Positions 17,005 to 24,725 of a stretch of DNA of 64,000 bases are shown in pieces (position 1 is the stretch's first letter; each line of letters starts with the position of its first letter). The position numbers and the translations under genes were made by a program. The notes below the pieces were generated by a model. It was not told the origin of the DNA and ran no database searches. It saw only the letters and a list, made by a program, of their open reading frames with translations. The stretch comes from Microbacterium sp. MYb45 (lineage in GTDB: Bacteria; Actinomycetota; Actinomycetes; Actinomycetales; Microbacteriaceae), in NCBI RefSeq assembly GCF_002979655.1, contig NZ_PCPG01000015.1, forward strand, positions 1-64,000, written 5' to 3'.

Positions 17005-17492
17005 CTGAGACCATGACCGAGAACACCGAGCCCACGGTGGCTCAGCTCGAGAACGAAGGCGACGTCGCGGCGGACTACCTCGAGGAACTTCTCGACATCG
17101 CCGACATCGACGGAGACCTGAATCTCGACGTCCGTCAGGGCCGCGCCTACGTCTCGATCGAAGCTGAGGGCGACGGGCTGTCCCTGCTCTCCGCCCCCGA
17201 TACGGTGCAGGCGCTGCAGGAGCTGACCCGTCTGGCCGTGCAGAGCAAGACTGGCTCGTTCTCGCGCCTCATCCTCGACATCGCCGGCTCGCGCGACACG
17301 CGCCGTCGCCAGCTCGAGACGCTCGTCGACGCTGCCGCAGCCAAGCTCGATGAGGGTTCGTCCCAGGCCTCGCTGCCCTCGATGTCCAGCTATGAGCGCA
17401 AGCTCGTGCATGACATCGCCGCGGAACGGGGGCTCGTCTCCGAGTCGTACGGCGAAGGCGCTGACCGGCACACGGTTCTCCGCCGTCGTTGA
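17001..17492 (+). CDS. khpB: RNA-binding protein KhpB (Jag), KH and R3H domains
   Basis: RNA-binding protein of 163 residues. A KH-like fold (about 40-105, with GRAYVSIEAEGDGLSLL) and an R3H domain (about 105-163, with SSYERKLVHDIAAERGLVSESYGEG) are visible. The N-terminal Jag domain found in Firmicutes is absent, as usual in Actinobacteria. It is translationally coupled to yidC (ATGA). The stop lies directly against a parS site. Confidence 0.92.
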   Translation: MTETMTENTEPTVAQLENEGDVAADYLEELLDIADIDGDLNLDVRQGRAYVSIEAEGDGLSLLSAPDTVQALQELTRLAVQSKTGSFSRLILDIAGSRDTRRRQLETLVDAAAAKLDEGSSQASLPSMSSYERKLVHDIAAERGLVSESYGEGADRHTVLRRR

Positions 17493-17508
17493 TGTTTCAC
17501 GTGAAACA
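17493..17508. promoter_or_regulatory. parS: parS site 1 (exact)
   Basis: The perfect 16-bp palindrome TGTTTCACGTGAAACA is the canonical ParB nucleation site. It starts at the last base of the khpB stop codon and lies in the 36-nt gap before rsmG. Confidence 0.95.
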
Positions 17509-17528
17509 TCGATTCTGTGTGAACCTTC

Positions 17529-18149
17529 ATGAGTGAGATCGAGCAGGAACCGCCGATCTCCGCCGAGCTGTTCGGAGATCGCATCGAGATCGCGCGGGCG
17601 TTCACAGCAGCGCTCGCACGTGAAGGGGAGGAGCGAGGACTCATCGGTCCTCTAGAGCTTCCTCGCCTGTGGACGCGCCACATCCTCAACAGTGTGATCG
17701 CCGCGCCTCTCTTCCGCGGTTCTGTTGCCGACATCGGATCCGGTGCGGGCCTTCCCGGGATCGTGCTCGCCATCGCTCGTCCTGATGTGGAGTGGACGCT
17801 CGTCGAACCGATGGAGCGTCGGATCACCTGGCTCAATGAACAGGTCTCGGAACTCGGGCTGACGAACACGACCGTGCTGCGTGCGCGGGCTGAAGACGTG
17901 CCCCCCGCAAGTTTCGATGTCGTGACGGCGCGCGCGGTGAGCGCGCTGCGGACTCTCGTCCCGATCACGGCACCGCTGGTGCGCGACGGGGGAGAGCTCA
18001 TCCTTCTCAAGGGTATGAATGCGGCGAACGAGGTAGAGGCTGCTCAGAAGCAGATCAAGAAGTTCCGTCTCTCTGACGTACGGGTGGAAGTACTGGGAGA
18101 GGGCGTGCTGCCGGAGACGACCCGCGTGGTTCGAGCTCGAGTGCGCTGA
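17529..18149 (+). CDS. rsmG: 16S rRNA (guanine-N7) methyltransferase RsmG
   Basis: SAM-dependent methyltransferase of 206 residues that modifies G527 of 16S rRNA (E. coli numbering). The SAM-binding loop DIGSGAGLPG (68-77) and the following VEPMERR and VTARAVSAL segments are typical. It lies between khpB and the parAB pair as in most Actinobacteria, and its stop is followed 16 nt later by a palindrome containing parS site 2. Confidence 0.96.
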   Translation: MSEIEQEPPISAELFGDRIEIARAFTAALAREGEERGLIGPLELPRLWTRHILNSVIAAPLFRGSVADIGSGAGLPGIVLAIARPDVEWTLVEPMERRITWLNEQVSELGLTNTTVLRARAEDVPPASFDVVTARAVSALRTLVPITAPLVRDGGELILLKGMNAANEVEAAQKQIKKFRLSDVRVEVLGEGVLPETTRVVRARVR

Positions 18150-18165
18150 GCTTCTGCCATCAGAT

Positions 18166-18197
18166 AAGCGGGGTGTTTCACGTGAAACACCCCGCTT
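18166..18197. promoter_or_regulatory. parS: parS site 2 inside a 32-bp perfect palindrome
   Basis: The exact parS at 18174-18189 is extended on each side by eight further complementary bases (AAGCGGGG and its complement), giving a 32-bp perfect inverted repeat with no loop, 16 nt after the rsmG stop. In RNA it would fold as a strong hairpin, so it could also end the rpmH-rsmG transcript. Confidence 0.9.
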
Positions 18198-18227
18198 CCT
18201 CGTATCGGGGTGGTCGCGAAGCATCGA

Positions 18228-18243
18228 TGTTTCACGTGAAACA
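18228..18243. promoter_or_regulatory. parS: parS site 3 (exact)
   Basis: Exact 16-bp parS palindrome, 54 nt after site 2 when measured from start to start. Confidence 0.93.
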
Positions 18244-18476
18244 CCGCGATAGCTGTAGCTGGCGAAGCCTTCTCATCTACCGGTGGACACCGCTCGGCCG
18301 CCGGATGCCGTGCGGGAGAAACCCGGTGTGCATTCGGCCGCCCGTGGGGACTTCACGCAGTCGACCGTGGTCTTCCCTGCGAGTAGGAAGGAGTTCGCGG
18401 CTGAGATGGGGACGGTGCACGGAGTGCTACCCATCGACGCGACGCATACCTGCAGGCCCGGGATCGCCGTGCGCGG

Positions 18477-18492
18477 TGTTTCACGTGAAACG
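18477..18492. promoter_or_regulatory. parS: parS site 4 (one mismatch)
   Basis: TGTTTCACGTGAAACG differs from the consensus only in the last base. The central 14 bp are perfectly palindromic. Confidence 0.85.
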
Positions 18493-18885
18493 GGGCGATC
18501 CGTCCCGCGGAGGATGATCTCGTCTCCGGTCCCCGTATCCGTATATCGATGGCGGGTATGACGAACGGGGAAGGCGTCGTGATGGCTGCGAAGGCTGCGG
18601 TTCCGGGAGGTAGTGCCCTGTGAGGACCGGGGTGGCTCCCGCTGGTCTGGGCGCTGTTCCCCTCGGCCTCGTCTCGAGCGGTCGCGACCCATTCGTCGTG
18701 AGCTTCACCGGTGCTGGTCGGAAGGCGGCGCCGGAACGAGCGGTGATGCCGGCGTGCGGACGGTACGTCGGTGAAGTCGGAGGAACGGCCCACGGTGTCG
18801 ATAGCACGGCGAGTTCAGAGGGACCCCTGCGAGGTGCCGCGGTTCTCCTCTGCCTCAGCGTGGTGCCGGAGGCGGACGTGGGCGA

Positions 18886-18901
18886 TGTTTCACGTGAAAC
18901 G
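18886..18901. promoter_or_regulatory. parS: parS site 5 (one mismatch)
   Basis: The same 16-bp variant as site 4, ending in G instead of A. Confidence 0.85.
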
Positions 18902-19236
18902 TCGCTCTGCGGGGCAGTGTGCCCCGACGGAACGGGTGTGGCGTACGACGGTGCGGCCACCCGCTGCGGTTCAGACACCGCAGTGTCGCCGTGCTGGTGC
19001 GCGCGGGTGGGGGAGTGGTTGCCGTCGTTGTCGTGCGCGGCGCGCTCGCACAGCTTCGCTCCAGTCTCTGCACCACACATGCCGAGCCCGCTGCCCGGGT
19101 GGCTTCTGGCTATCGTCACTCCTTCCGCCGCATCAGTTGCCAGCGCGAGCGGCCGACCACTCCCTCCCAGCCGACCAGATTGCTCGTGAGGGTTGTCGGC
19201 CCCCGTGCCCGCCTCATGAGGAAGTGAATCCGTCAT

Positions 19237-19252
19237 CGTTTCACGTGAAACG
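19237..19252. promoter_or_regulatory. parS: parS site 6 (symmetric variant)
   Basis: CGTTTCACGTGAAACG is a perfect palindrome that differs from the canonical site at both outermost bases. Confidence 0.82.
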
Positions 19253-19425
19253 TCGATCCAGGTGCGTGGTGCGGAGAGCATGGATCCCGTCTCGCCCGGT
19301 CGCGGTGACCCTCGGAAGCGAGCTGTGCGGGCTCGCTTCCTGCGGAATCGGCGGCCCGTCGTGGGCTCGCGTAAGCCGGTGTCGCCCGCAGCGATTAGAG
19401 TGGAACGCGGCCCCGAAAGGAGTGG

Positions 19426-20352
19426 ATGTTTCACGTGAAACAATCCGAGAAGACATCGACGAACGAATCGTTCGGGATGGATACACCGCTCGCGCGGGAG
19501 ATTGCCGACCTTTCGGCCCGGAGGCGCGCGCTGGAGGCCGCATCGGTCGAGTTCACCGGCGAGACGCGCGTCCTGACGGTGTCGAACCAGAAGGGCGGCG
19601 TGGGGAAGACCACGACGGCCGTGAACATTGCGTCCGCACTCGCGGGCCTGGGGGCGAAGGTCCTGGTCATCGACCTCGACCCGCAGGGCAATGCGTCGAC
19701 CGCGCTCGGTGTTCCGCACAGCGCCGACATCCCCAGTGTCTACGACGTGCTCATCGAGGAGTTCCCCCTCGCCGATATCGTCCAGCCCAGTCCCGAAGAT
19801 CCCAATCTCTTCTGCGCGCCCAGCACGATCCACCTTGCAGGGGCGGAGATCGAGCTCGTCGCACAGGTGGCCCGCGAACACCGGTTGCGCCGCGCGCTCG
19901 TGGACTACCTCGCCGACAATCCGATGGACTTCGTGATCATCGACTGCCCGCCGTCGCTGGGGCTCCTCACGATTAACGCCTTCACGGCCGCATCCGAGGT
20001 TTTCATCCCGATCCAGTGCGAGTACTACGCGCTGGAAGGACTGAGCCAGTTGCTCGGTAGTATCCAGATGATCCAGAAGCATCTGAATCCCGACCTGCAT
20101 CTCTCCACCATCCTGCTCACGATGTTCGACGGCCGCACCCGCCTCGCCCAGCAGGTCGCTGAAGAGGTGCGCACGCACTTCCCGGATCAGGTGCTGGAGA
20201 CGGTGATTCCGCGCTCGGTCCGTGTATCTGAAGCGCCGAGCTTCGGACAGACCGTGATCGCCTATGACGGACAATCCGCCGGCGCCATCGCCTACCGCGA
20301 GGCCGCTGTCGAGATCGCATCGCGGACAGCGACGCAGAGCAAGGAGAAATGA
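19426..20352 (+). CDS. parA: Chromosome-partitioning ATPase ParA
   Basis: Deviant Walker ATPase (308 residues) that positions ParB-parS complexes. Walker A is KGGVGKTT (56-63); the Walker A' region LDPQGNAST and the conserved DCPPSLG are also present. An N-terminal extension of about 45 residues precedes the ATPase fold. The start codon is supported by a strong AAAGGAG three bases upstream of the TGG before ATG. The first codons are formed by a parS palindrome (MFHVKQ). It overlaps parB. Confidence 0.96.
   Translation: MFHVKQSEKTSTNESFGMDTPLAREIADLSARRRALEAASVEFTGETRVLTVSNQKGGVGKTTTAVNIASALAGLGAKVLVIDLDPQGNASTALGVPHSADIPSVYDVLIEEFPLADIVQPSPEDPNLFCAPSTIHLAGAEIELVAQVAREHRLRRALVDYLADNPMDFVIIDCPPSLGLLTINAFTAASEVFIPIQCEYYALEGLSQLLGSIQMIQKHLNPDLHLSTILLTMFDGRTRLAQQVAEEVRTHFPDQVLETVIPRSVRVSEAPSFGQTVIAYDGQSAGAIAYREAAVEIASRTATQSKEK
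19427..19442. promoter_or_regulatory. parS: parS site 7 inside the parA start
   Basis: This exact parS begins at the second base of the parA ATG and encodes the residues FHVKQ. Bound ParB here would cover the translation start region and could also affect transcription into parA. Confidence 0.93.
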
Positions 20353-21323
20353 TGGCCAAGCGCACTGGACTGGGTCGGGGTATCGGGGCCCTGATCCCCA
20401 CGGCTGATCAGGCGGAGCGTCCCGTCGATGTGTTCTTCCCTGGTGCGAGCCTGCGGCCGGCTGCCACGGAGGCGACGGTCGGGCCGGATGCCGAGGCACC
20501 CGCGCTGGAAGAGGTGCCGGGGATCCACCTGGTCCAGGTCGACCCGAACGCGATCGTCCCGAACCCGCGCCAGCCGCGGACGCACTTCAACCCGGAAGAC
20601 CTCGCGGAGCTGGTGCACAGCGTGCGCGAGTTCGGCGTGCTGCAGCCCGTGGTCGTGCGCAAGAACACCGAGGGCGAGTACGAGTTGATCATGGGGGAGC
20701 GGCGCACCCGCGCCGCTCGTGAGGCAGGACTCGAGACGATCCCGGCCATCGTCCGCGAGACGGCCGATGAGGATCTCCTCCGCGATGCCCTGCTGGAGAA
20801 CCTCCACCGGTCCGAGCTCAATCCGCTGGAAGAAGCATCTGCATACCAGCAGCTTCTGGAGGACTTCGGCATCACTCAGGAGGAGCTGGCCACGCGCATC
20901 GGCCGCTCACGTCCCCAGATCAGCAACACGATCCGGCTCCTGAAGCTGCCCGTCCCCGTGCAGCAGCGCGTCGCGGCCGGGGTGCTGACCGCTGGTCACG
21001 CCCGCGCGATCCTCAGTCTCGAGAATCCCGAATCGATGCAGCGCCTCGCCGACAAGGTCGTGAACGAAGACCTCTCCGTGCGCGCCACGGAAGAGGCTGC
21101 GAAGTCGCAGCCGTCGGCCGGCAAGACGACGAAAGCGACGCCCGGAGCACGGCGGGCATACCTCGACGAGGTCGCCGGAAAGCTCGGTGACCGGCTGAAC
21201 ACTCGCGTCAAGATCGCACTCGGTGCACGAAAAGGCCAGGTCACGATCGATTTCGCTTCGATTCAGGATCTCAATCGAATTCTCGAGGAGCTCGGCGAGA
21301 GCGGCTACGGCTCCGCCAGGTAA
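20349..21323 (+). CDS. parB: Chromosome-partitioning protein ParB
   Basis: CTP-dependent DNA clamp (324 residues) that loads at parS and recruits SMC and ParA. The N-terminal MAKRTGLGRGIGALIP is the ParA-stimulating peptide. The CTP-binding motif GERRTRAA (116-123) lies in the NTPase domain and a helix-turn-helix at about 175-200 (QEELATRIGRSRPQISNTI), followed by the C-terminal dimerisation domain. Tandem ATGs at 20349 and 20352 overlap the parA stop; the second gives the usual MAKR start. Confidence 0.96.
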   Translation: MMAKRTGLGRGIGALIPTADQAERPVDVFFPGASLRPAATEATVGPDAEAPALEEVPGIHLVQVDPNAIVPNPRQPRTHFNPEDLAELVHSVREFGVLQPVVVRKNTEGEYELIMGERRTRAAREAGLETIPAIVRETADEDLLRDALLENLHRSELNPLEEASAYQQLLEDFGITQEELATRIGRSRPQISNTIRLLKLPVPVQQRVAAGVLTAGHARAILSLENPESMQRLADKVVNEDLSVRATEEAAKSQPSAGKTTKATPGARRAYLDEVAGKLGDRLNTRVKIALGARKGQVTIDFASIQDLNRILEELGESGYGSAR

Positions 21324-21386
21324 CACCCACCGTCGTCCGCCCTTCATCTAGACTCGCGTCATCTCGACGTCGAGGGGGAGTCAGTC

Positions 21387-22835
21387 ATGTCCAGAGCAAC
21401 AGGTCCAGCTGCCATCAAACGCCGTGTGATCGCGGTGAGCATCGCGGCGGCGTTGGGTGGTTTCCTCTTCGGATTCGACACGGCCGTGATCAACGGAGCG
21501 GTCGACGCTCTCGCCGGTGACGTCTCCGGGTTCGACCTCGGCACCGCACTGAAGGGCTTCGCCGTCTCGTCGGCCCTCATCGGCTGCGCCGTGGGTGCCT
21601 GGTTCGCGGGACCGGTGTCCAACAAGTACGGCCGTATCCCCGTGATGGTGGTCGCCGCGGCGATGTTCTTCATCTCGGCGATCGGATCCGGACTCGCGTT
21701 CGGTGTCATCGATCTGATCGTCTGGCGCGTGATCGGTGGTCTCGGCGTCGGGGCGGCATCGGTCATCGCCCCCGCCTACATCGCGGAGGTCTCGCCGGCC
21801 GCCGTGCGCGGGCGCCTCGGCTCCCTGCAGCAGCTCGCGATCGTGACCGGTATCTTCGCGGCTCTCCTCTCCGATGCGCTGCTCGCCAACCTCGCGGGAG
21901 CGGCCGACCAGCCGCTCTGGGGGCTCACGGCCTGGCGATGGATGTTCATGGTCGCCGCGATCCCCGCCCTCGTCTACGGGCTCATGTCGCTGCGTCTGCC
22001 GGAATCGCCGCGGTATCTGGTGCGCAAGGGAGAGTTGGAGCGGGCCGCGAAGGTTCTGGAGACCGTCACGGGGACCATCGACACCGATGCGAAGATCAAG
22101 GAGATCACCGGGACGATCAACACCGAGCGCTCCGAGTCTCTGCGAGACCTTCGGGGCAACAGGTTCGGACTGAAGCCGATCGTCTGGATCGGCATCCTGC
22201 TCTCGGTGTTCCAGCAGTTCGTCGGCATCAATGTGATCTTCTACTACTCGACGACCCTGTGGCAGTCGGTCGGATTCGATGAGTCGAGCGCCCTGCTCAC
22301 CTCCGTCATCACCTCGGTGACGAACATCGTCGTGACGATCGTGGCGATCCTGCTGGTCGACAGGATCGGGCGGCGCATCATGCTCCTCGTGGGTTCCGTC
22401 GGTATGACGGTGACGCTGGGACTGATGGCGGTCGCGTTCTCGTTCGGCACGCTCGACGCTCAGGGGACGGCGACGCTTCCGGACCCGTGGGCGACCGTCG
22501 CCCTGATCTGCGCGAACGGCTTCGTGGTCTTCTTCGGCGCCAGCTGGGGTCCGCTGGTTTGGGTGCTGCTGGGCGAGATCTTCCCGAACTCCATCCGCGC
22601 CGGTGCTCTCGCGGTGGCTGCGGCAGCACAGTGGGTCGCGAACTTCTTCATCTCGACCACGTTCCCGGCCTTCGCCGAGATCGGACTCACGTTCGCCTAC
22701 GGCTTCTACGCGTTCTTCGCCCTCCTGTCGTTCTTCTTCGTGTTCTTCAAGGTTCCCGAGACCAAGGGCAAGGAGCTCGAGGAGATGACCGAGAACATGA
22801 AGGTCGTGCGACGCGGGGGTCCGCAGCAGACGTAG
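21387..22835 (+). CDS. Sugar-porter family MFS transporter
   Basis: Twelve-helix proton-coupled or facilitative sugar transporter (482 residues) of the XylE/GLUT type. It shows the sugar-porter marks GGFLFGFDTAVINGAV in helix 1, GRIP after helix 2, PESPRYL at the end of helix 6, the QQFVGINVIFYYS sugar-binding stretch of helix 7 and PETKGKELEEM at the C-terminus. The substrate is likely a hexose or pentose and cannot be specified. The start is preceded by GAGGGGGAG. A small unknown gene follows 9 nt later. Confidence 0.93.
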   Translation: MSRATGPAAIKRRVIAVSIAAALGGFLFGFDTAVINGAVDALAGDVSGFDLGTALKGFAVSSALIGCAVGAWFAGPVSNKYGRIPVMVVAAAMFFISAIGSGLAFGVIDLIVWRVIGGLGVGAASVIAPAYIAEVSPAAVRGRLGSLQQLAIVTGIFAALLSDALLANLAGAADQPLWGLTAWRWMFMVAAIPALVYGLMSLRLPESPRYLVRKGELERAAKVLETVTGTIDTDAKIKEITGTINTERSESLRDLRGNRFGLKPIVWIGILLSVFQQFVGINVIFYYSTTLWQSVGFDESSALLTSVITSVTNIVVTIVAILLVDRIGRRIMLLVGSVGMTVTLGLMAVAFSFGTLDAQGTATLPDPWATVALICANGFVVFFGASWGPLVWVLLGEIFPNSIRAGALAVAAAAQWVANFFISTTFPAFAEIGLTFAYGFYAFFALLSFFFVFFKVPETKGKELEEMTENMKVVRRGGPQQT

Positions 22836-22844
22836 GCTGGATGT

Positions 22845-23180
22845 ATGACCGAGTCCGTACAGCGCCGCGCCAGCCTGGAAGTGCTGCGCGCGGAGGCGGC
22901 AGACGAGCTCGCGGTCCTCATCCAGGAGCGACTCCTCGGCGGGGAGGACCCCTGGGAGTTCATGGAGGAGCTGCCGAGCGTCGACGAGCTGGTCGTCTAC
23001 CTCCTGCGCGCCGACAACATCAACGCGAACGACGGAGTGCGCCCGAACGCCGCTCGGCACTACCGTGTGCTGCGTCAGATCGCCCTCGAGTACCCCGAGC
23101 TCACCTCGGCCGTCTGGGGGCTTCTCGACGAGAAGCAGCGCCACCGACGCTGGGACCCCAGCGTCGCAGACGCCTCCTGA
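22845..23180 (+). CDS. Small conserved protein of unknown function
   Basis: Acidic, Leu-rich helical protein of 111 residues with no signal, no membrane segment and no motif I recognise. Conserved-looking stretches are RASLEVLRAEAADELAVLI and PWEFMEELPSVDELVVYLL. It follows the sugar transporter by 9 nt and ends before a bidirectional terminator facing trxA. Coding character (codon bias, GC at third positions) agrees with a real gene. The cofactor-free, helical look would suit a small regulatory or adaptor protein, but no function is assigned. Confidence 0.7.
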   Translation: MTESVQRRASLEVLRAEAADELAVLIQERLLGGEDPWEFMEELPSVDELVVYLLRADNINANDGVRPNAARHYRVLRQIALEYPELTSAVWGLLDEKQRHRRWDPSVADAS

Positions 23181-23195
23181 CCGCCTGCGGACACG

Positions 23196-23230
23196 AAAAA
23201 GGCCGCCACCCCCGGGGGATGGCGGCCTTT
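23196..23230. terminator. Bidirectional terminator
   Basis: Arms AAAGGCCGCC (23198-23207) and GGCGGCCTTT (23221-23230), extended by a C/G-rich inner stem with one mismatch, lie between the converging 111-residue gene and trxA. The A-run on the left and T-run on the right allow termination in both directions. Confidence 0.85.
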
Positions 23231-23243
23231 CGACGTCAGAGGA

Positions 23244-23567
23244 TCAGCCGATGAATGCGGCGAGGTCCTTCTCGAGCGCGAACTTCGGCTTCGCACCGAT
23301 GATGGTCGTCTTGACCTCACCACCGTGGAAGACCTTCATCGCCGGGATCGACGTGATCTGATACTTCATCGCCAGCTCGGGGTTCTCGTCGACGTTGAGC
23401 TTGAGGATGGTGATCTTGTCGGGGTTGTCGGCCTGGATCTCGTCCAGAACCGGCGCGACCATGCGACACGGACCACACCACTCAGCCCAGAAGTCCACCA
23501 GCACCGGACCGTCGGCCTGCAGAACGTCCTGCTCCCAGGTCGCCTGGCTCGTAGCCTTTGCACTCAT
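23244..23567 (-). CDS. trxA: Thioredoxin
   Basis: Cytoplasmic disulfide reductase of 107 residues with the active site WCGPC (C31 and C34) and the cis-proline region TSIPAM. It is reduced by the thioredoxin reductase encoded 66 nt upstream. Placement next to trxB and murJ, close to parAB, is conserved in Actinobacteria. Confidence 0.96.
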   Translation of the reverse strand: MSAKATSQATWEQDVLQADGPVLVDFWAEWCGPCRMVAPVLDEIQADNPDKITILKLNVDENPELAMKYQITSIPAMKVFHGGEVKTTIIGAKPKFALEKDLAAFIG

Positions 23568-23633
23568 CAGAGTTCTCCTTGATTGGGGTTCGCCTGCTAC
23601 AACAGCAGACGAGCGAAAAGTGTTCCCGCCGCC

Positions 23634-24608
23634 TCAGGCGACGATGATCTCGGCAGCCTCTGCGGCCGGAACCTCGACCGAGGCATCCTCGAGATCCGCG
23701 AGGAAGTGCTCCGCATCCAGGGCCGCGATCGTTCCGGTGCCGGCAGCCGTGATGGCCTGGCGGTAGGTCGGGTCGATCACGTCGCCGGCGGCGAACACAC
23801 CGGGAACCGAGGTCTTCGACGAGCGGCCGTCGACCCAGATGGTGCCCTCGGGCGTCAGCTCGAGCTTGTCGTGCACGAGGTGCGTGCGCGGGTCGTTGCC
23901 GATCGCGATGAAGAGTCCGTCGATGGGAAGGTCGCTGAGCGTGCCGTCGACCGTGTTGCGCAGCTGCACACCGGAGACGGAATCGCCACCGAGGACCTCG
24001 GCGACCTCGCTGTTCCACACGAACTCGATCTTCTCGTTCGCGAAGGCGCGCTCCTGCATGATCTTCGAGGCCCGCAGGGTGTCCTTGCGGTGGATCACGT
24101 AGACCTTGGAGGCGAAACGGGTGAGGAACGTGGCCTCTTCCATCGCGGAGTCGCCGCCGCCGACGACGGCGATCGTCTTCTCGCGGAAGAAGAAACCGTC
24201 GCAGGTGGCGCACCAGGAGACGCCGTAGCCGGAGAGACGCTCCTCGCCGGCGATGTCGAGCTTGCGGTAGGCCGAGCCGGTCGCGTAGATCAGCGACTGG
24301 GTCTCGTGCACCGCACCGGAGCCGAGCGTGACCGTCTTGACGGGGCCGGCGAGGTCGAGCTCAGTGACGTCGTCGTACAGGACCTCGGTGCCGAACTTCT
24401 CGGCCTGCTCCTGGAACTTCGCCATCAGCTCGGGACCCTGGATGCCCTCGGGGAAGCCCGGGTAGTTCTCGACCTCGGTGGTGTTCATGAGCTCGCCGCC
24501 GACCTCGACCGAACTCGCGATGAGCAGCGGCTTGAGGTTGGCCCTGGCCGCGTAGATGGCAGCCGTGAATCCGGCGGGGCCGGAGCCGATGATGATGACC
24601 TGACGCAT
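23634..24608 (-). CDS. trxB: Thioredoxin-disulfide reductase
   Basis: NADPH-dependent flavoprotein of 324 residues. The FAD-binding GSGPAGFTAAIYAARA is at the N-terminus, the redox-active CATC at 133-136, the NADPH-binding GGGDSAMEEA around 150-160 and the FAD-contacting FAAGDVIDP near 280. It passes electrons from NADPH to TrxA encoded next. Confidence 0.97.
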   Translation of the reverse strand: MRQVIIIGSGPAGFTAAIYAARANLKPLLIASSVEVGGELMNTTEVENYPGFPEGIQGPELMAKFQEQAEKFGTEVLYDDVTELDLAGPVKTVTLGSGAVHETQSLIYATGSAYRKLDIAGEERLSGYGVSWCATCDGFFFREKTIAVVGGGDSAMEEATFLTRFASKVYVIHRKDTLRASKIMQERAFANEKIEFVWNSEVAEVLGGDSVSGVQLRNTVDGTLSDLPIDGLFIAIGNDPRTHLVHDKLELTPEGTIWVDGRSSKTSVPGVFAAGDVIDPTYRQAITAAGTGTIAALDAEHFLADLEDASVEVPAAEAAEIIVA

Positions 24609-24725
24609 GTGCTCTCCGTCTTAGAAACTGCGGTCGAATGACCTTCGACTGCTTCAACCCATGGTAACCGCGGGGCATTCCCTCCGCAGTGTGCGCCACC
24701 GGGCTGGGAGACGCCTCCGCGCGGA

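Larger units (their letters stand above)
18150..19425. other. Gene-free parS region before parA
   Basis: These 1,276 nt between rsmG and parA hold five parS-like palindromes and no gene I can support. Open frames exist on both strands, but they are rich in low-complexity Arg/Ser/Pro sequence. Several begin with MFHVK, which is simply parS translated. It is the likely chromosome-partitioning centromere core. Confidence 0.75.

Noticed and set aside
18620..19189. Plus-strand open frame of 189 codons in the parS region
   Set aside because: No ribosome site, biased composition, and no family resemblance; two parS-like palindromes lie near or inside it, as expected of non-coding centromere sequence.
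18481..20499. Long minus-strand open frame of 672 codons across the parS region and parA
   Set aside because: It is the shadow of parA in its upstream part and its remainder is low-complexity Arg/Pro/Ser sequence. The MFHVK stretches are translated parS sites.
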